DNA from: JAUWGC01 sp963753055
GTDB taxonomy: Bacteria > Bacteroidota > Bacteroidia > Bacteroidales > B18-G4
Direction of reading: 5' to 3'
DNA length: 64,000 nucleotides
Assembly (NCBI GenBank): GCA_963753055.1
Contig: CAVWAP010000004.1
Location: forward strand, 1,091,352-1,155,351
A model generated the notes under the pieces. The model searched no databases. It had not been told where the DNA came from and worked only from the letters and a program-made list of their open reading frames with translations. The translations under genes were made by a program, and so were the position numbers. Positions 35,650-44,720 of this stretch are shown here, piece by piece. The stretch's first letter is position 1. Every line of letters starts with the position of its first letter.

Positions 35650-36025
35650 ATGAAAACAAAAGTATTAATCATAACAATCATCGTTTTTGCATTCATTTTT
35701 ATGGGTTGGGTTCTTCAACAAAAAGATATTGTATATCAAAATAATCTCTCCCAATTCAAAAATAGTGCTTGGTCTCAAAGAGCTAATATGCAGACGGCAA
35801 GAGGTTTGCATTCTGTTGGAACTGTGAATGGAAAAATTTATGCAGTTGGGGGCGGTGGAATTCATGCTAGTGACGCTAATCCAGAAATGTATGTTTATGA
35901 TCCTGTAAGTGATGAAGCTGGGGATTGAGATATGATTCCAAAGGAGATTGAGTTTGCAATGAATGTGTTGCTGATCCGACCTCCAGCCTTATCCCCAGCC
36001 TGTATCCTATAGTCGCACATACCAG
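35650..36025 (+). pseudogene. Truncated kelch-repeat protein and adjoining sorting-domain remnant
   Basis: The 92-codon frame (35650-35928) has a membrane/signal segment (VLIITIIVFAFIFMGWVL). It then has one kelch blade (MQTARGLHSVGTVNGKIYAVGGGG, then MYVYDPVSDEAGD) and stops. Kelch proteins need several blades, so the rest is lost. At 35977-36025 the minus strand reads a damaged sorting-domain tail (TGMCDYRIQAGDKAGGR). The opposite orientation of the two pieces points to rearrangement. Confidence 0.7.
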
Positions 36026-36107
36026 TCCGAGATAGCGGGCAAGAAAAGCCAATGAAAGACCTTCTTTTATTACTTTTGCATCTTAAATACGATACAATCA
36101 ATAATAT

Positions 36108-36677
36108 ATGATACCAACACGTGAGGAAGCACTATCGCTATTGAAGCAATATAACAAGAGTGAAAGCCTGATCAAGCACGCGCTCTCAGTCGAAGCAGTG
36201 ATGAGGCATTTTGCCTCCATTTATCAGGAGAATATTGAAAAGTGGGGTATTATTGGGCTTGTACATGACCTTGATTACGAGCAATATCCGGATCAGCATT
36301 GTTCCATGACGCGTAAGATCCTCGAAGAAGAAGATTGGCCGGAAGATTATATCCGATCCATTGTGAGCCATGGCTGGGGCATTTGTTCGGACGTAGAACC
36401 CGTCCACATTATGGAAAAAGTGCTGTATACCGTTGATGAGCTCACAGGGCTGATCACTGCATCGGTATTGATCCGGCCTTCCAGATCCATTTTTGACCTG
36501 GAAGTACGGTCTGTAAAGAAGAAATGGAATTTAAAACATTTTGCAGCCGGAGCTAACCGTGAAATCATTGAAAAGGGAGCTTGCATGATGGGTCGTGATC
36601 TGGATTATATCATACAGGAAACCATTAATGGTATGAAAATAGTAGCAGCGAGCATTGGCCTGGCGGGAGAAAAATAA
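36108..36677 (+). CDS. HD-domain (HDIG-type) phosphohydrolase-like protein
   Basis: The 189-residue protein has the HD metal-binding pattern: KHALSVEAVMRHFA (first His), GLVHDLDYEQYPDQHC (HD pair), SHGWG and VDELTGLI (final Asp). Such stand-alone HD proteins are commonly annotated as hydrolases; the substrate cannot be inferred. The ATG at 36108 gives the usual length. A sorting-domain remnant on the opposite strand starts 2 bp past its stop. Confidence 0.85.
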   Translation: MIPTREEALSLLKQYNKSESLIKHALSVEAVMRHFASIYQENIEKWGIIGLVHDLDYEQYPDQHCSMTRKILEEEDWPEDYIRSIVSHGWGICSDVEPVHIMEKVLYTVDELTGLITASVLIRPSRSIFDLEVRSVKKKWNLKHFAAGANREIIEKGACMMGRDLDYIIQETINGMKIVAASIGLAGEK

Positions 36678-36678
36678 G

Positions 36679-36739
36679 TCATTCCATCTTCACCATCTTC
36701 CCACCACCAACCTTATCACCAGCCTATATCCTGAAGTAC
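36679..36739 (-). pseudogene. Orphan sorting-domain tail
   Basis: The minus strand reads YFRIQAGDKVGGGKMVKME and a TGA stop, identical in type to the tail of the receptor-L protein ending at 46974. No gene body is attached. Confidence 0.75.
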
Positions 36740-36826
36740 AGACACTTCAGATCCACCAAGACACATTAGTGTATTTTTGCAGTCTGATCAACCCATTACG
36801 GTTTCAGGCCCGATATTTTTTATGCC

Positions 36827-39325
36827 TTAATCCTTTTTGCGCCCCTGCAATATCTTTTTGACAAATGCATAATCAATGTAATATAGTATTCGAATAGAGA
36901 ACGAATTTGTTTGTGGGGATCGAAGGGTCTCTTCAAACGCACTGAAATAGTTCTCCGACGGGATATCGCTCTCAGTGAGGATATTGTTCTTCCACACAAG
37001 GCTCATCTGGCTGCCGGGGGCGAAGAACCAAAGAAACTGCAGGTCTAGGTTGAAGGCGTTGAAGTTGATGTTTTCATTTTGATCATAACTTGCAGGGGAC
37101 AGGTCCCCATTGCTTTGCAGCGTGTAAAAGCTGCTGTACTCCACCTTTGACCAGTAATACCGGGCCCTGAGGTCCAGCGAGATGTCTGTCGTAAATATAT
37201 ATCGGATGTTGAACACATTGTTCACCGCAAGCACATCGCGCTGACCAAAATAGATGGTGGGGTTTTGCAGTGCATCATAGCGGGTATCTACCCAGCCGTA
37301 ATCGTTTTGCATGTTATTGTATTCGGACGACAGGGCTAGCATCAGCCGGTCGGATACGCGGTACCGGGGTTCCAGTGCCAGCCAGTATTCCATCCTTTCA
37401 TTTTTGGGGTGGTAAAATATTCCGGCTTCAGCATCGGCAGCCAGTTTTTTGCGGGGGTCGGAAGATACCTCCAACCCACCGTCCCAGGAGGGGGGGGCAT
37501 AGTAATACCAGCCATCGACGCGGGGTTCATAGTAGTCATAATAGCCCGATGGACGGTAAGCAATCTCTCCGTAAAATCTCCAGAAATTACGGAAGGTGGT
37601 CGAATTGTTGAATTCCAGGTCAATGTATACGAGGTCGTAAGGCTCATAGCGGGTATTGTACTTTGCTTCGAAAGCTGTCCTTGTGTTGAGTATCCTCCAG
37701 AAGGGATCGTATATATGGTAGGATATGATACCCGTATTTAGGATCTCGTTATTCCTGGCGAGGTAGCCCATATCATTGGGATCGTATTGCTTACTGAGGA
37801 CCCGGTTTGAAATGTTATACCGAACAATGCCCCCTGGCCTGTACACATTCAGGAAGGATGTGTACCCCAGGGATGGATCATCTGATTCGAGGTATATCTG
37901 GCTCACGTTCAGTAAGCCCTTGACGGCGAAGGTATTCTGATTGTTTACCAGTTTGGCTTCTCCACCTGTTACATTGGCGATGTATCCCCAATCGGGGGTC
38001 CAGTAGTTTGTGTTGATGAAGGTGACATAGGAATTTTCCTTCAGGTTCTGATCCAGCACCAGCACATTGTAATTTGTAAAAGGCTGGGTGGATATCCTCC
38101 TGGAGGTTCCGGTAATAGTGTCCTGAGCCGTAGCCCATGTATTGGTGGTCATGCCGTTGAAAACACCCAGTCCAAGGCCATTACGGTTTCTGCCGCTGAT
38201 CTTTGTAGCATTGATCACCTGGGTGAGATCGGGGTTTTTTGTGAGTTTTTCATTGGCCTGTAAATTGTCGCCGGCTTCCTCATATCCTTTGGGGACACTG
38301 CCTACCCGGCGGGAATAAAAAATATCGCATTTTTCGAACATTTCTGTCCCTTCAGTAAAGAACTGCCTTCTTTCATCATACCTGATCTCGAAAGGGGTGA
38401 GGTTGAGGATGATGTCGTCCGATTGCACCTGTCCAAAATCAGGGATGAGTTCCATGTCGAGGGTAAAGCTCTGGCTGATCCCGAATTTAAGGTCCATGCC
38501 GCCCCGGACGAAGCTATCCCATTTCTCCCCGCCCGGTCGTTTTTCAAGGTATCCACCGAGATACGGCGTCAGGGATAACCTCAAGGGGGGGGTAATGCCT
38601 TCCATTCCTCGCAGGGTGCCGTAATACCGGAAGATATTTTCGTTGTCATTGGGGATATAGGACCAGGTTGACATCTCTTTATAGCGGTCCAGGTCGCGCC
38701 AGATGTTGATCCCCCAGGTCTGAACTTCGGTCCGCGGAAAGCGCAATGCACTGTAGGGGATCATCAGCTCGGCCACCCAGCCCGAATCGTTTATGCTTGT
38801 AGCACTTTCCCAAACGGCATCCCAGGTGGTTTCTTTTCCTGTGGTAGTGTATTTGGCGTCGCCCTGCAGCCCGGCAGGGGTGATCTTGAATTCGAACATG
38901 GTCAGTCCATCGTTATAAGGAAGGATGTCTATGGTAATGAAATCGGTATTCAGATCTTCACTCTGGTCCCTTTTACCCAGTTCAGCATTAATGCTATCGG
39001 GGAATGGGTCGTACATGAAAGCGGCTACATAAAGACCGGTTTCATCGTATCCGAAGCGGATCTCAGTATCATATAGAGGCTTTTTGCCATTGTAGGGTGA
39101 ATATTGTATAAATCCCGTGGCGAGGGGAAGATCGCTCCAGATGTCAGGGTCAAGGATACCGTCGATCACAGGTATTTTTTCAAGCCGCGCTGCGGTAATG
39201 GATTTTACGGCAAGGGAAAGGCTGTCCTGACTCAACCCAGGTGCAGCGCAAAAAAACATAACAAGGAACCACAGCAGTTGCACCATAAGCCCTGCACCTT
39301 TATATCCACCTTTTATGTCTGGCAT
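36827..39325 (-). CDS. DUF5916 outer-membrane protein with CBM9-like N-terminus
   Basis: The 832-residue protein has a signal peptide (LWFLVMFFCAAPGLSQ, about 18-33). A carbohydrate-binding family 9-like domain follows (IPVIDGILDPDIWSDLPLATGF to INIWRDLDRYKE, about 50-225). The DUF5916 beta-barrel region contains DFGQVQSDDIILNLTPFEIRYDERRQFFTEG and SRRVG. Homologs are widespread in Bacteroidota and probably sit in the outer membrane; the activity is unknown. The composition is less AT-rich than that of the neighbours. It ends in FVKKILQGRKKD. Confidence 0.88.
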   Translation of the reverse strand: MPDIKGGYKGAGLMVQLLWFLVMFFCAAPGLSQDSLSLAVKSITAARLEKIPVIDGILDPDIWSDLPLATGFIQYSPYNGKKPLYDTEIRFGYDETGLYVAAFMYDPFPDSINAELGKRDQSEDLNTDFITIDILPYNDGLTMFEFKITPAGLQGDAKYTTTGKETTWDAVWESATSINDSGWVAELMIPYSALRFPRTEVQTWGINIWRDLDRYKEMSTWSYIPNDNENIFRYYGTLRGMEGITPPLRLSLTPYLGGYLEKRPGGEKWDSFVRGGMDLKFGISQSFTLDMELIPDFGQVQSDDIILNLTPFEIRYDERRQFFTEGTEMFEKCDIFYSRRVGSVPKGYEEAGDNLQANEKLTKNPDLTQVINATKISGRNRNGLGLGVFNGMTTNTWATAQDTITGTSRRISTQPFTNYNVLVLDQNLKENSYVTFINTNYWTPDWGYIANVTGGEAKLVNNQNTFAVKGLLNVSQIYLESDDPSLGYTSFLNVYRPGGIVRYNISNRVLSKQYDPNDMGYLARNNEILNTGIISYHIYDPFWRILNTRTAFEAKYNTRYEPYDLVYIDLEFNNSTTFRNFWRFYGEIAYRPSGYYDYYEPRVDGWYYYAPPSWDGGLEVSSDPRKKLAADAEAGIFYHPKNERMEYWLALEPRYRVSDRLMLALSSEYNNMQNDYGWVDTRYDALQNPTIYFGQRDVLAVNNVFNIRYIFTTDISLDLRARYYWSKVEYSSFYTLQSNGDLSPASYDQNENINFNAFNLDLQFLWFFAPGSQMSLVWKNNILTESDIPSENYFSAFEETLRSPQTNSFSIRILYYIDYAFVKKILQGRKKD

Positions 39326-39369
39326 AATATATTCCAGACATAAAAGTACGATATCTTTATTGATTGGAT

Positions 39370-39490
39370 ATCAGTGATCACTGATCACTGAACACTGAAC
39401 AGAAAATCATAATTTAACAGTTTAACAATTACACTAACCCCTGCCTTCGCAGGGGCAGGCCACTAACCACTAGCCACTAATCACTAATCA
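39370..39490. repeat. Heptamer arrays with hairpin
   Basis: CACTGAT/CACTGAA words, then a hairpin (CCCCTGC, CTTC, GCAGGGG), then CACTAAC, CACTAGC, CACTAAT words. The final words supply the VSD residues and TAG stop of the sorting domain next to it. Confidence 0.8.
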
Positions 39491-39840
39491 CTAACAATCA
39501 TCTTCCCCCCACCAACTTTATCCCCAGCCTTTACCCTGAAGTAATACATGCCAGCTGGCAGTCCCTCAGCGTTCCATTGAATCTGTTGTTCACCTTTAGG
39601 CTGTTCCTGTTCTATCTTATCGATGAGCTGTCCTTGGGGATTGAAGATGTTTATGGTGACGGTACAAGGTCTATCAAGGGTGTAAGTGAGGGTTGTAGTA
39701 GCTGTGAAGGGATTGGGCTATTGATAAATTGTAATACTATTCGTATTTAACAATGATAACTCCTGTAAGCCCACCCCAGAATTGTTCGTATGCAATATCG
39801 TACCACTATCGGCTGCAATCCATCCTTCTTCCTCATTGAT
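39484..39840 (-). pseudogene. YCF48-repeat T9SS protein, 3' remnant
   Basis: The minus strand reads EEGWIAADSGTILHTNNSG, one YCF48/BNR-like repeat as in the 44702-46792 protein. It continues to NSITIYQ, a TAG stop, PNPFTATTTLTYTLDRP and a complete sorting domain ending GGGKMIVSD. The body upstream is missing and an insertion-sequence remnant begins at exactly that point. An in-frame stop precedes PNPF. Confidence 0.8.
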
Positions 39841-40013
39841 TGGAAATACCGGTCAAAGTGAACACCTGAAACCGGAGTAAAGTGAACAGTTGAATTTTAG
39901 TTTCAGAAACATCCTAATCTGCTGACTTGATGAAAGATGCGATATTAAGGATTCCCTTATTGAAGTGTTCAGCGATTTCCGGAATTAGGTGTACACCGGC
40001 TCCGGAATTTGCA
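39838..40013 (-). mobile_element. Insertion-sequence remnant (IS21-like appearance)
   Basis: The minus strand at 39838-39889 has TGTTCACTTTACTCCG, then GTGTTCACTTTGACCGG, homologous to 21474-21535. At 39940-40013 there are further GAACACTT/TCCGGAA words. No transposase frame is present. The left edge coincides with truncation of the YCF48-type gene. Confidence 0.5.
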
Positions 40014-40101
40014 CATAACATCCACAAACTCTCGTTTACTACCATTAATCATATTGTTACAAATCCCAGAATTAAAAATTAATACTTGAGACCAGGCATT
40101 C

Positions 40102-40836
40102 CTATAATCTGGAAAATTTTTCGATCAGCTCGCTTTTCTTGCGCCGGGCTACAGGAAGGGTGGTACTGTCTTTAAGTATAATAGTGCCTTCCTTATCAAA
40201 ACTTTCAATATAGGATAGGTTTACTAAATGTGATTTATGAACCCGAAAAAAGCCATGTTCGTCCAATAATCCTTCATATTCTTTCATTGGATAAGATACC
40301 ACGTATTTTTTTCCTTCCTTTGTAAAAAAATAAGTATAATGCCCGTCGGATTCACACCTTATGATATCTGTAATCTCTACCAGGTAAATCTTATTCAACG
40401 TCTTGAGAATAAGTGTTTTACTTTTAGTGCTTGTCAGATTAACCTGCAAAGTTGCCAGCTGCACTTTTAGGTCATTAAAAATCTGTTTTTCAGCCCTTTG
40501 TAAAGCAGCTTGCATTTCTTCAAGAATAACCGGTTTTATGAGATAATCCAGGGCGCTATACTTAAAGGCCCTGAGTGCATACTCTTCATAGGCTGTTATA
40601 AAAATGATCTTGAAGAATATAAAATCCAGCATTTCCAGCAGGTCAAAAGCATTTCCGTCTGGCATCCTGATGTCAAGCAAAACCAGCTCCGGTTTAAGTT
40701 CCCGTATAGCTTCCAATCCAGTTTTTACACTTTCAGCTTCCCCGATCACTGATACACCGGGAAAATGTCCATCGATCATTCTTTTCAGCCGGTTGCGATT
40801 TTTGATCTCATCATCTATAATAAGGGTAGTTATCAT
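40102..40836 (-). CDS. LytTR-family response regulator
   Basis: The 244-residue regulator has a receiver domain (about 1-118; LVLLDIRMPDG with the phospho-acceptor Asp; FITAYEEYALRAFKYSALDYLIKP). A LytTR DNA-binding domain follows (about 145-242; IIRCESDGHYTYFFTKEGK, FFRVHKSHLVNLSYI, LPVARRKKSELIEKF). Its partner is presumably the LytS-type kinase at 42343-44460. The two are separated by a propeller-protein gene on the same strand, an uncommon order. Confidence 0.94.
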   Translation of the reverse strand: MITTLIIDDEIKNRNRLKRMIDGHFPGVSVIGEAESVKTGLEAIRELKPELVLLDIRMPDGNAFDLLEMLDFIFFKIIFITAYEEYALRAFKYSALDYLIKPVILEEMQAALQRAEKQIFNDLKVQLATLQVNLTSTKSKTLILKTLNKIYLVEITDIIRCESDGHYTYFFTKEGKKYVVSYPMKEYEGLLDEHGFFRVHKSHLVNLSYIESFDKEGTIILKDSTTLPVARRKKSELIEKFSRL

Positions 40837-40922
40837 AAAACAAATATACCCAATTTGAACACCAAGTTCAAATCAGGCATATTCTAAGCTAAAAATGGGA
40901 TGTAATGCTTTTCCCCTGCTGC

Positions 40923-42179
40923 TTACAATTTAATGATCTTCTCTGTCACTGCACCAGCCGATGTATGTATTCCAAGAAAATAAAGTCCTGGTGCCAGGGT
41001 ACTCATATTAAATCCTACCCTGTGCCTGCCGGGCTTTAGTTCTTCACTCAGCAGTAGTCTGACTTTCATTCCTTCAGATGTGTAGAGGTTGACCCTTATA
41101 AAGTGTGAATCATGAAGTGTAAACCTCAGTACTGCATTATCTTTACATGGGTTGGGATACACTGTTGATATCAAATCTGATTTGTGTTCGGTAATTCCAG
41201 GATTTGTGCATACGCTATCACCAAGGGCATATCCGATCATTCTTTCTGTTCCTCTGCCATCAAACCACATTTTTAATCGGCATTCATGAATAATTACACT
41301 GCTGTAACGTACCCAGCGATCATCCCATTCGCCGGGATCTCCTACGTCAAGTACCGGCTCGTCATTATTCTGAACTTCCCACTCAACACCATCCAGTGAA
41401 GTGGCATAACCAATCCTGACAGTATCACCATCATATCCTGCGAAATACATAAGAAGGGTGTCTGCATATTTTATTACAGCAGGACCCCAAATCCACGTAT
41501 CATAAAAGCTTCTTACAGTATCCGGTGACAATACTGGATTATTAAGGGTGTCTTTAACCCATTGAATGCCATCCTCTGAAGTTGCATGACCTATCATGGC
41601 TATTTCACTAACTCCCCACCCGGAATACCACATATGGTATTTTTGCAAATCATCATCATAGTATACAGAAGGACGTAAAACAGAATTAGCATCCCACGAG
41701 CCTGTTTTACCTTTATCAAGAACCGGCTCAGGATTTAAGATCCACCTGGCAGAATCTTCTGAGTAGTAGCCGTATCCGATCAGGAAATTTTCAGTGAGAT
41801 ATTCAGCTCCGCAATACCACATTTTCAGCGTATCATTAACCCTTACAACACATCCTGGGAATCTATCTTCATCCCATGCTCCGGAGTTTCCCGGATTAAT
41901 CACTGGCAGAGTATCGACTACCCAGTTTATGCCATCAACAGATTCTGCATAGCCAATGGCACAATAGCCACTCATACCGGTGAACCACATTTTAAACACC
42001 TCGTCTTCAAAAATCACAACAGGAAATACTACCTGACCTGCCCAGGGTATTTGATTGGGATTTAAGACCGGGTTGTTTTTATACTTATCCCAATTTTCCT
42101 GGGCATGCACAAACACCGGTATCATTAAAGAAAAAATCAGGCTAGTTAAAAAAATTTTTATTTGTAATCGTAGTTTCAT
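40923..42179 (-). CDS. Secreted five-bladed propeller protein with T9SS sorting domain
   Basis: The 418-residue protein has a signal peptide (about 1-26, ending VHAQ). It has five blades carrying (K)MWF/WYxG, IGYAxSxDGIxW and G(x)WD(x)(D/R)(R)W motifs, related to GH32/43-like propellers. A sorting domain lies at about 345-418 (STVYPNPCKDNAVLRF, then LAPGLYFLGIHTSAG). A strong Shine-Dalgarno (AAAGGAGG) precedes the ATG. It lies between a LytS-type kinase gene (163 bp upstream) and a LytTR gene (87 bp downstream), so it is probably co-expressed with that two-component system. Enzymatic activity is not evident. Confidence 0.87.
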   Translation of the reverse strand: MKLRLQIKIFLTSLIFSLMIPVFVHAQENWDKYKNNPVLNPNQIPWAGQVVFPVVIFEDEVFKMWFTGMSGYCAIGYAESVDGINWVVDTLPVINPGNSGAWDEDRFPGCVVRVNDTLKMWYCGAEYLTENFLIGYGYYSEDSARWILNPEPVLDKGKTGSWDANSVLRPSVYYDDDLQKYHMWYSGWGVSEIAMIGHATSEDGIQWVKDTLNNPVLSPDTVRSFYDTWIWGPAVIKYADTLLMYFAGYDGDTVRIGYATSLDGVEWEVQNNDEPVLDVGDPGEWDDRWVRYSSVIIHECRLKMWFDGRGTERMIGYALGDSVCTNPGITEHKSDLISTVYPNPCKDNAVLRFTLHDSHFIRVNLYTSEGMKVRLLLSEELKPGRHRVGFNMSTLAPGLYFLGIHTSAGAVTEKIIKL

Positions 42180-42342
42180 AAGCCCTCCTTTTAATAGTTT
42201 AAGTTCACTTAAATTAAATCGTAACTTTATTAAAAATAGTACAAAAGTGCCTGTAAATCAATTTACAATAACTGATCGGCAATGGAGTTTTCCTGAACGG
42301 TCAGGAATACATCATAAAAGGTTACGAAAGCAGGCAGAAATT

Positions 42343-44460
42343 TTAACTGAGCGGCAGTTCTAAAATAACTTTAGTTCCAAGCGGCTGGTTATTATCAGAT
42401 TTGAGATCAATAATATCCAGCCGGATCTTTTTCTTCATTTTTTTATTGATTGCCAGGATCCTGTCCCTGATAATGTCTGTTGCCAGAGATCTATGCGCTT
42501 CTCTTTTTTTGTATTTCATTTCCCAGGCTTTTTCTCTGCCTATTCCATCATCCGCTACTTCACAGATCACCTTTTCATCTTTAAAAGAAAAGTGGACATG
42601 GATTTGACCGCTGGCATTCTTATTTAGAATACCATGTTCAATTGCATTCTCAATAAAAGGCTGAATAAGCAATGGAGGGATAGAAATATCCTCAGGATCT
42701 AAACGACCATCAACAGATACTTCATACTCAAATTTATTGTGATATCTTAATTTCTGCAATTCCATGTAATTCTTCAATCCTTCGATCTCATCTTCCAGTA
42801 TTATATTGTCCTTCCGGGAGCTTTCAAGAGTGTTCCTGAGAAGTTTTGAAAATGATGACAGATACCGTGTTGCGCTCACAATATTTTTTTCCTCGATAAA
42901 ATCCATGATATTGGAGAGGGCGTTGAAAATAAAATGGGGGTTCATTTGAAGACGGAAGAGCTTCTGCTCCAAAAGCGTATTTTTGTGCTCATTCTTGAGT
43001 TTATTCTGGCGAAGGAAAAGAAGCGCGATAAGAATTAATACAGTGAACAGGATTCCAATCCCGATATTGAACGCACGAGCTTGCCTGACCTTTAAATCTT
43101 TCAATTCATTATCCCGGGCCAGCAAAGCAATCTTTTTTTCTGTTTTTTCATTTTCATAGTCAGCTTCGAGCATAGCTATCATTTTCTGGTTTTCTCCCCG
43201 GTTTATTTCATCTGTCATATTTTCCCTGAGCTGGTATTGTTCGAGGGCTTTTTTATAATTACTCCTTCCAGAATAAAATAAATACATGGCATCATGCAAC
43301 CGGCGCCTGTAGTGTCTCATGGCCAGTTGATCGTTGTATGCATAAAAGAGGTATTTATAATTTTGAAACAAAAAATTTTTAAGCCCACTGTCGGAATGTT
43401 TTTCTGCTTCCATAAAAAGTTGTTCAGCTTCTTTAAAGCGGCCTTGTTCTGCTTTTTCCTCAGCCAGACTCTTATTGAGCATAAGCAGTAATATTCCATG
43501 CTTAAAACTGTAATTCCCGGGAGAATCTGAAACATCAATACTTTTTGCAACTCGTTTTGCCTGTCTGATATAATCATACCCATCCTTTATGTAATCTTCC
43601 CTTCCCAATTTAGTGTAGATATTACCAATGTTATAAAGAATACCGGCCATCTCAGGTTTCACTGCCTCACCTGATTCAAAGCGCTTATGGATATTCTCAT
43701 ACGCCATGTAATACCAGTCTAATGCCGTGTAAAGGGTCAGAATGGTGTCATGTTTCTGCTCCCATATTGAATTATAATTGTTGCCATACATCATATACAC
43801 CTTAAATAATAATTTGGGATCTGGATATTGATCAAGTATATCTAGTGCATGGTCAAGATAAAAACTAACTGAATCATTATGTTGCGGCCAGCTTAATTTA
43901 TATATGTGGCTCAGGACATATGCAGTATGAGCTTCTCCTTTAATATCAAATATCGTCTTATAAATGTTTAATGCCTCTCGGCAATACCTGTATGCCATAT
44001 CAAATCTTCCCGCTATCCAGTTCTGAAATGAAAGCTCGATATAGGTATCTGCAAGTTTTTCGTTGGGATCCAGATCTTCATAAATCCTGAGGGCATTAAA
44101 ATAATTGATCGTCGAAAGCTTCACAAGGTCCGCATAAGCATAAGCCATTCCCAGGTTAAAATATCCATCCCCCTGGCCTTTAAGGTAGTCCTCCTGTTCC
44201 GAAAGAGAAATATTATTATGTGCGATGCTGATACAACTATCGGGATCGTCGCGGCACAGAGCCAGGGAAAGCTTATTCAGGGCATCAACTTTTTCTGTCC
44301 CTGCTAACTCTGGAATAACCTTTTGCAGGCTATCTACATTGATCTGTTCCATCTCCCAGGCGAGTTGGGCCGGAGTAAATAGAGGTAGTAAAGAAAATAA
44401 TAATGTTGAATAAACTACTGTCCTAATCTTAAGTGCTTCAATCAGTTTAACTTCAGTCAT
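42343..44460 (-). CDS. TPR-domain LytS-type sensor histidine kinase
   Basis: The 705-residue kinase has a signal/membrane segment (about 12-31). A TPR-rich sensor region (about 35-430) starts LAWEMEQINVDSLQKVIP. A coiled coil and a transmembrane helix follow (about 464-484). The His_kinase domain has Leu-Gln-Met-Asn-Pro-His with phospho-His509, followed by an ATPase domain (LLIQPFIENAIEHGI; EVADDGIGREKAW; LGTKVILELPLS). Its first 180 residues closely match those of the hybrid regulator at 50012-53182. It probably phosphorylates the LytTR regulator at 40102-40836. It has a TTGACTA promoter and hairpin leader. Confidence 0.93.
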   Translation of the reverse strand: MTEVKLIEALKIRTVVYSTLLFSLLPLFTPAQLAWEMEQINVDSLQKVIPELAGTEKVDALNKLSLALCRDDPDSCISIAHNNISLSEQEDYLKGQGDGYFNLGMAYAYADLVKLSTINYFNALRIYEDLDPNEKLADTYIELSFQNWIAGRFDMAYRYCREALNIYKTIFDIKGEAHTAYVLSHIYKLSWPQHNDSVSFYLDHALDILDQYPDPKLLFKVYMMYGNNYNSIWEQKHDTILTLYTALDWYYMAYENIHKRFESGEAVKPEMAGILYNIGNIYTKLGREDYIKDGYDYIRQAKRVAKSIDVSDSPGNYSFKHGILLLMLNKSLAEEKAEQGRFKEAEQLFMEAEKHSDSGLKNFLFQNYKYLFYAYNDQLAMRHYRRRLHDAMYLFYSGRSNYKKALEQYQLRENMTDEINRGENQKMIAMLEADYENEKTEKKIALLARDNELKDLKVRQARAFNIGIGILFTVLILIALLFLRQNKLKNEHKNTLLEQKLFRLQMNPHFIFNALSNIMDFIEEKNIVSATRYLSSFSKLLRNTLESSRKDNIILEDEIEGLKNYMELQKLRYHNKFEYEVSVDGRLDPEDISIPPLLIQPFIENAIEHGILNKNASGQIHVHFSFKDEKVICEVADDGIGREKAWEMKYKKREAHRSLATDIIRDRILAINKKMKKKIRLDIIDLKSDNNQPLGTKVILELPLS

Positions 44461-44495
44461 GGTTGCACTATTGAATTTTGTCGTAGAGTTAAAAT

Positions 44496-44568
44496 AGTAT
44501 CTGGCAGCTCAGACACTTCAATGGTCGGAAAGATATATAAAGATACTCAAGATGAGAGGGATAGTCAA
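44496..44568 (-). promoter_or_regulatory. TTGACTA promoter with hairpin leader (kinase gene)
   Basis: TTGACTA (44562-44568), 16 bp, TATCTTTA (44538-44545), 20 nt, then a 22-nt hairpin (44496-44517): AGTGTCTG pairs with CAGATACT around an AGCTGC loop, with one G-U pair. Confidence 0.85.
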
Positions 44569-44575
44569 GTAAATG

Positions 44576-44720
44576 AAACCAGCTTTTCACGAGCATTGCG
44601 AAGTGAAGAGCAATGGTTGAATTTATCCCGCGGAGCGGAGTGAGGCGGGAGTCAGTGAACACTGATCACTGAACAGCAAATCATAAATCAGATATCACGA
44701 ATCAGATATCAGATATCTTG
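44576..44720. repeat. Bipartite hairpin element followed by heptamers
   Basis: An 85-bp element contains a first stem (CATTGC, loop, GCAATG) and a second (TCCCGC, loop, GCGGGA). CACTGAT/CACTGAA and ATCAGAT heptamers follow. The element recurs at 53331-53412 and 61437-61518. The heptamers run into the 3' end of the YCF48-repeat gene. Confidence 0.85.

Noticed and set aside
36827..39325. DUF5916 gene as recent horizontal transfer because of its higher GC content
   Set aside because: The family is common in Bacteroidota and the local composition shift alone, judged by eye, is weak evidence.
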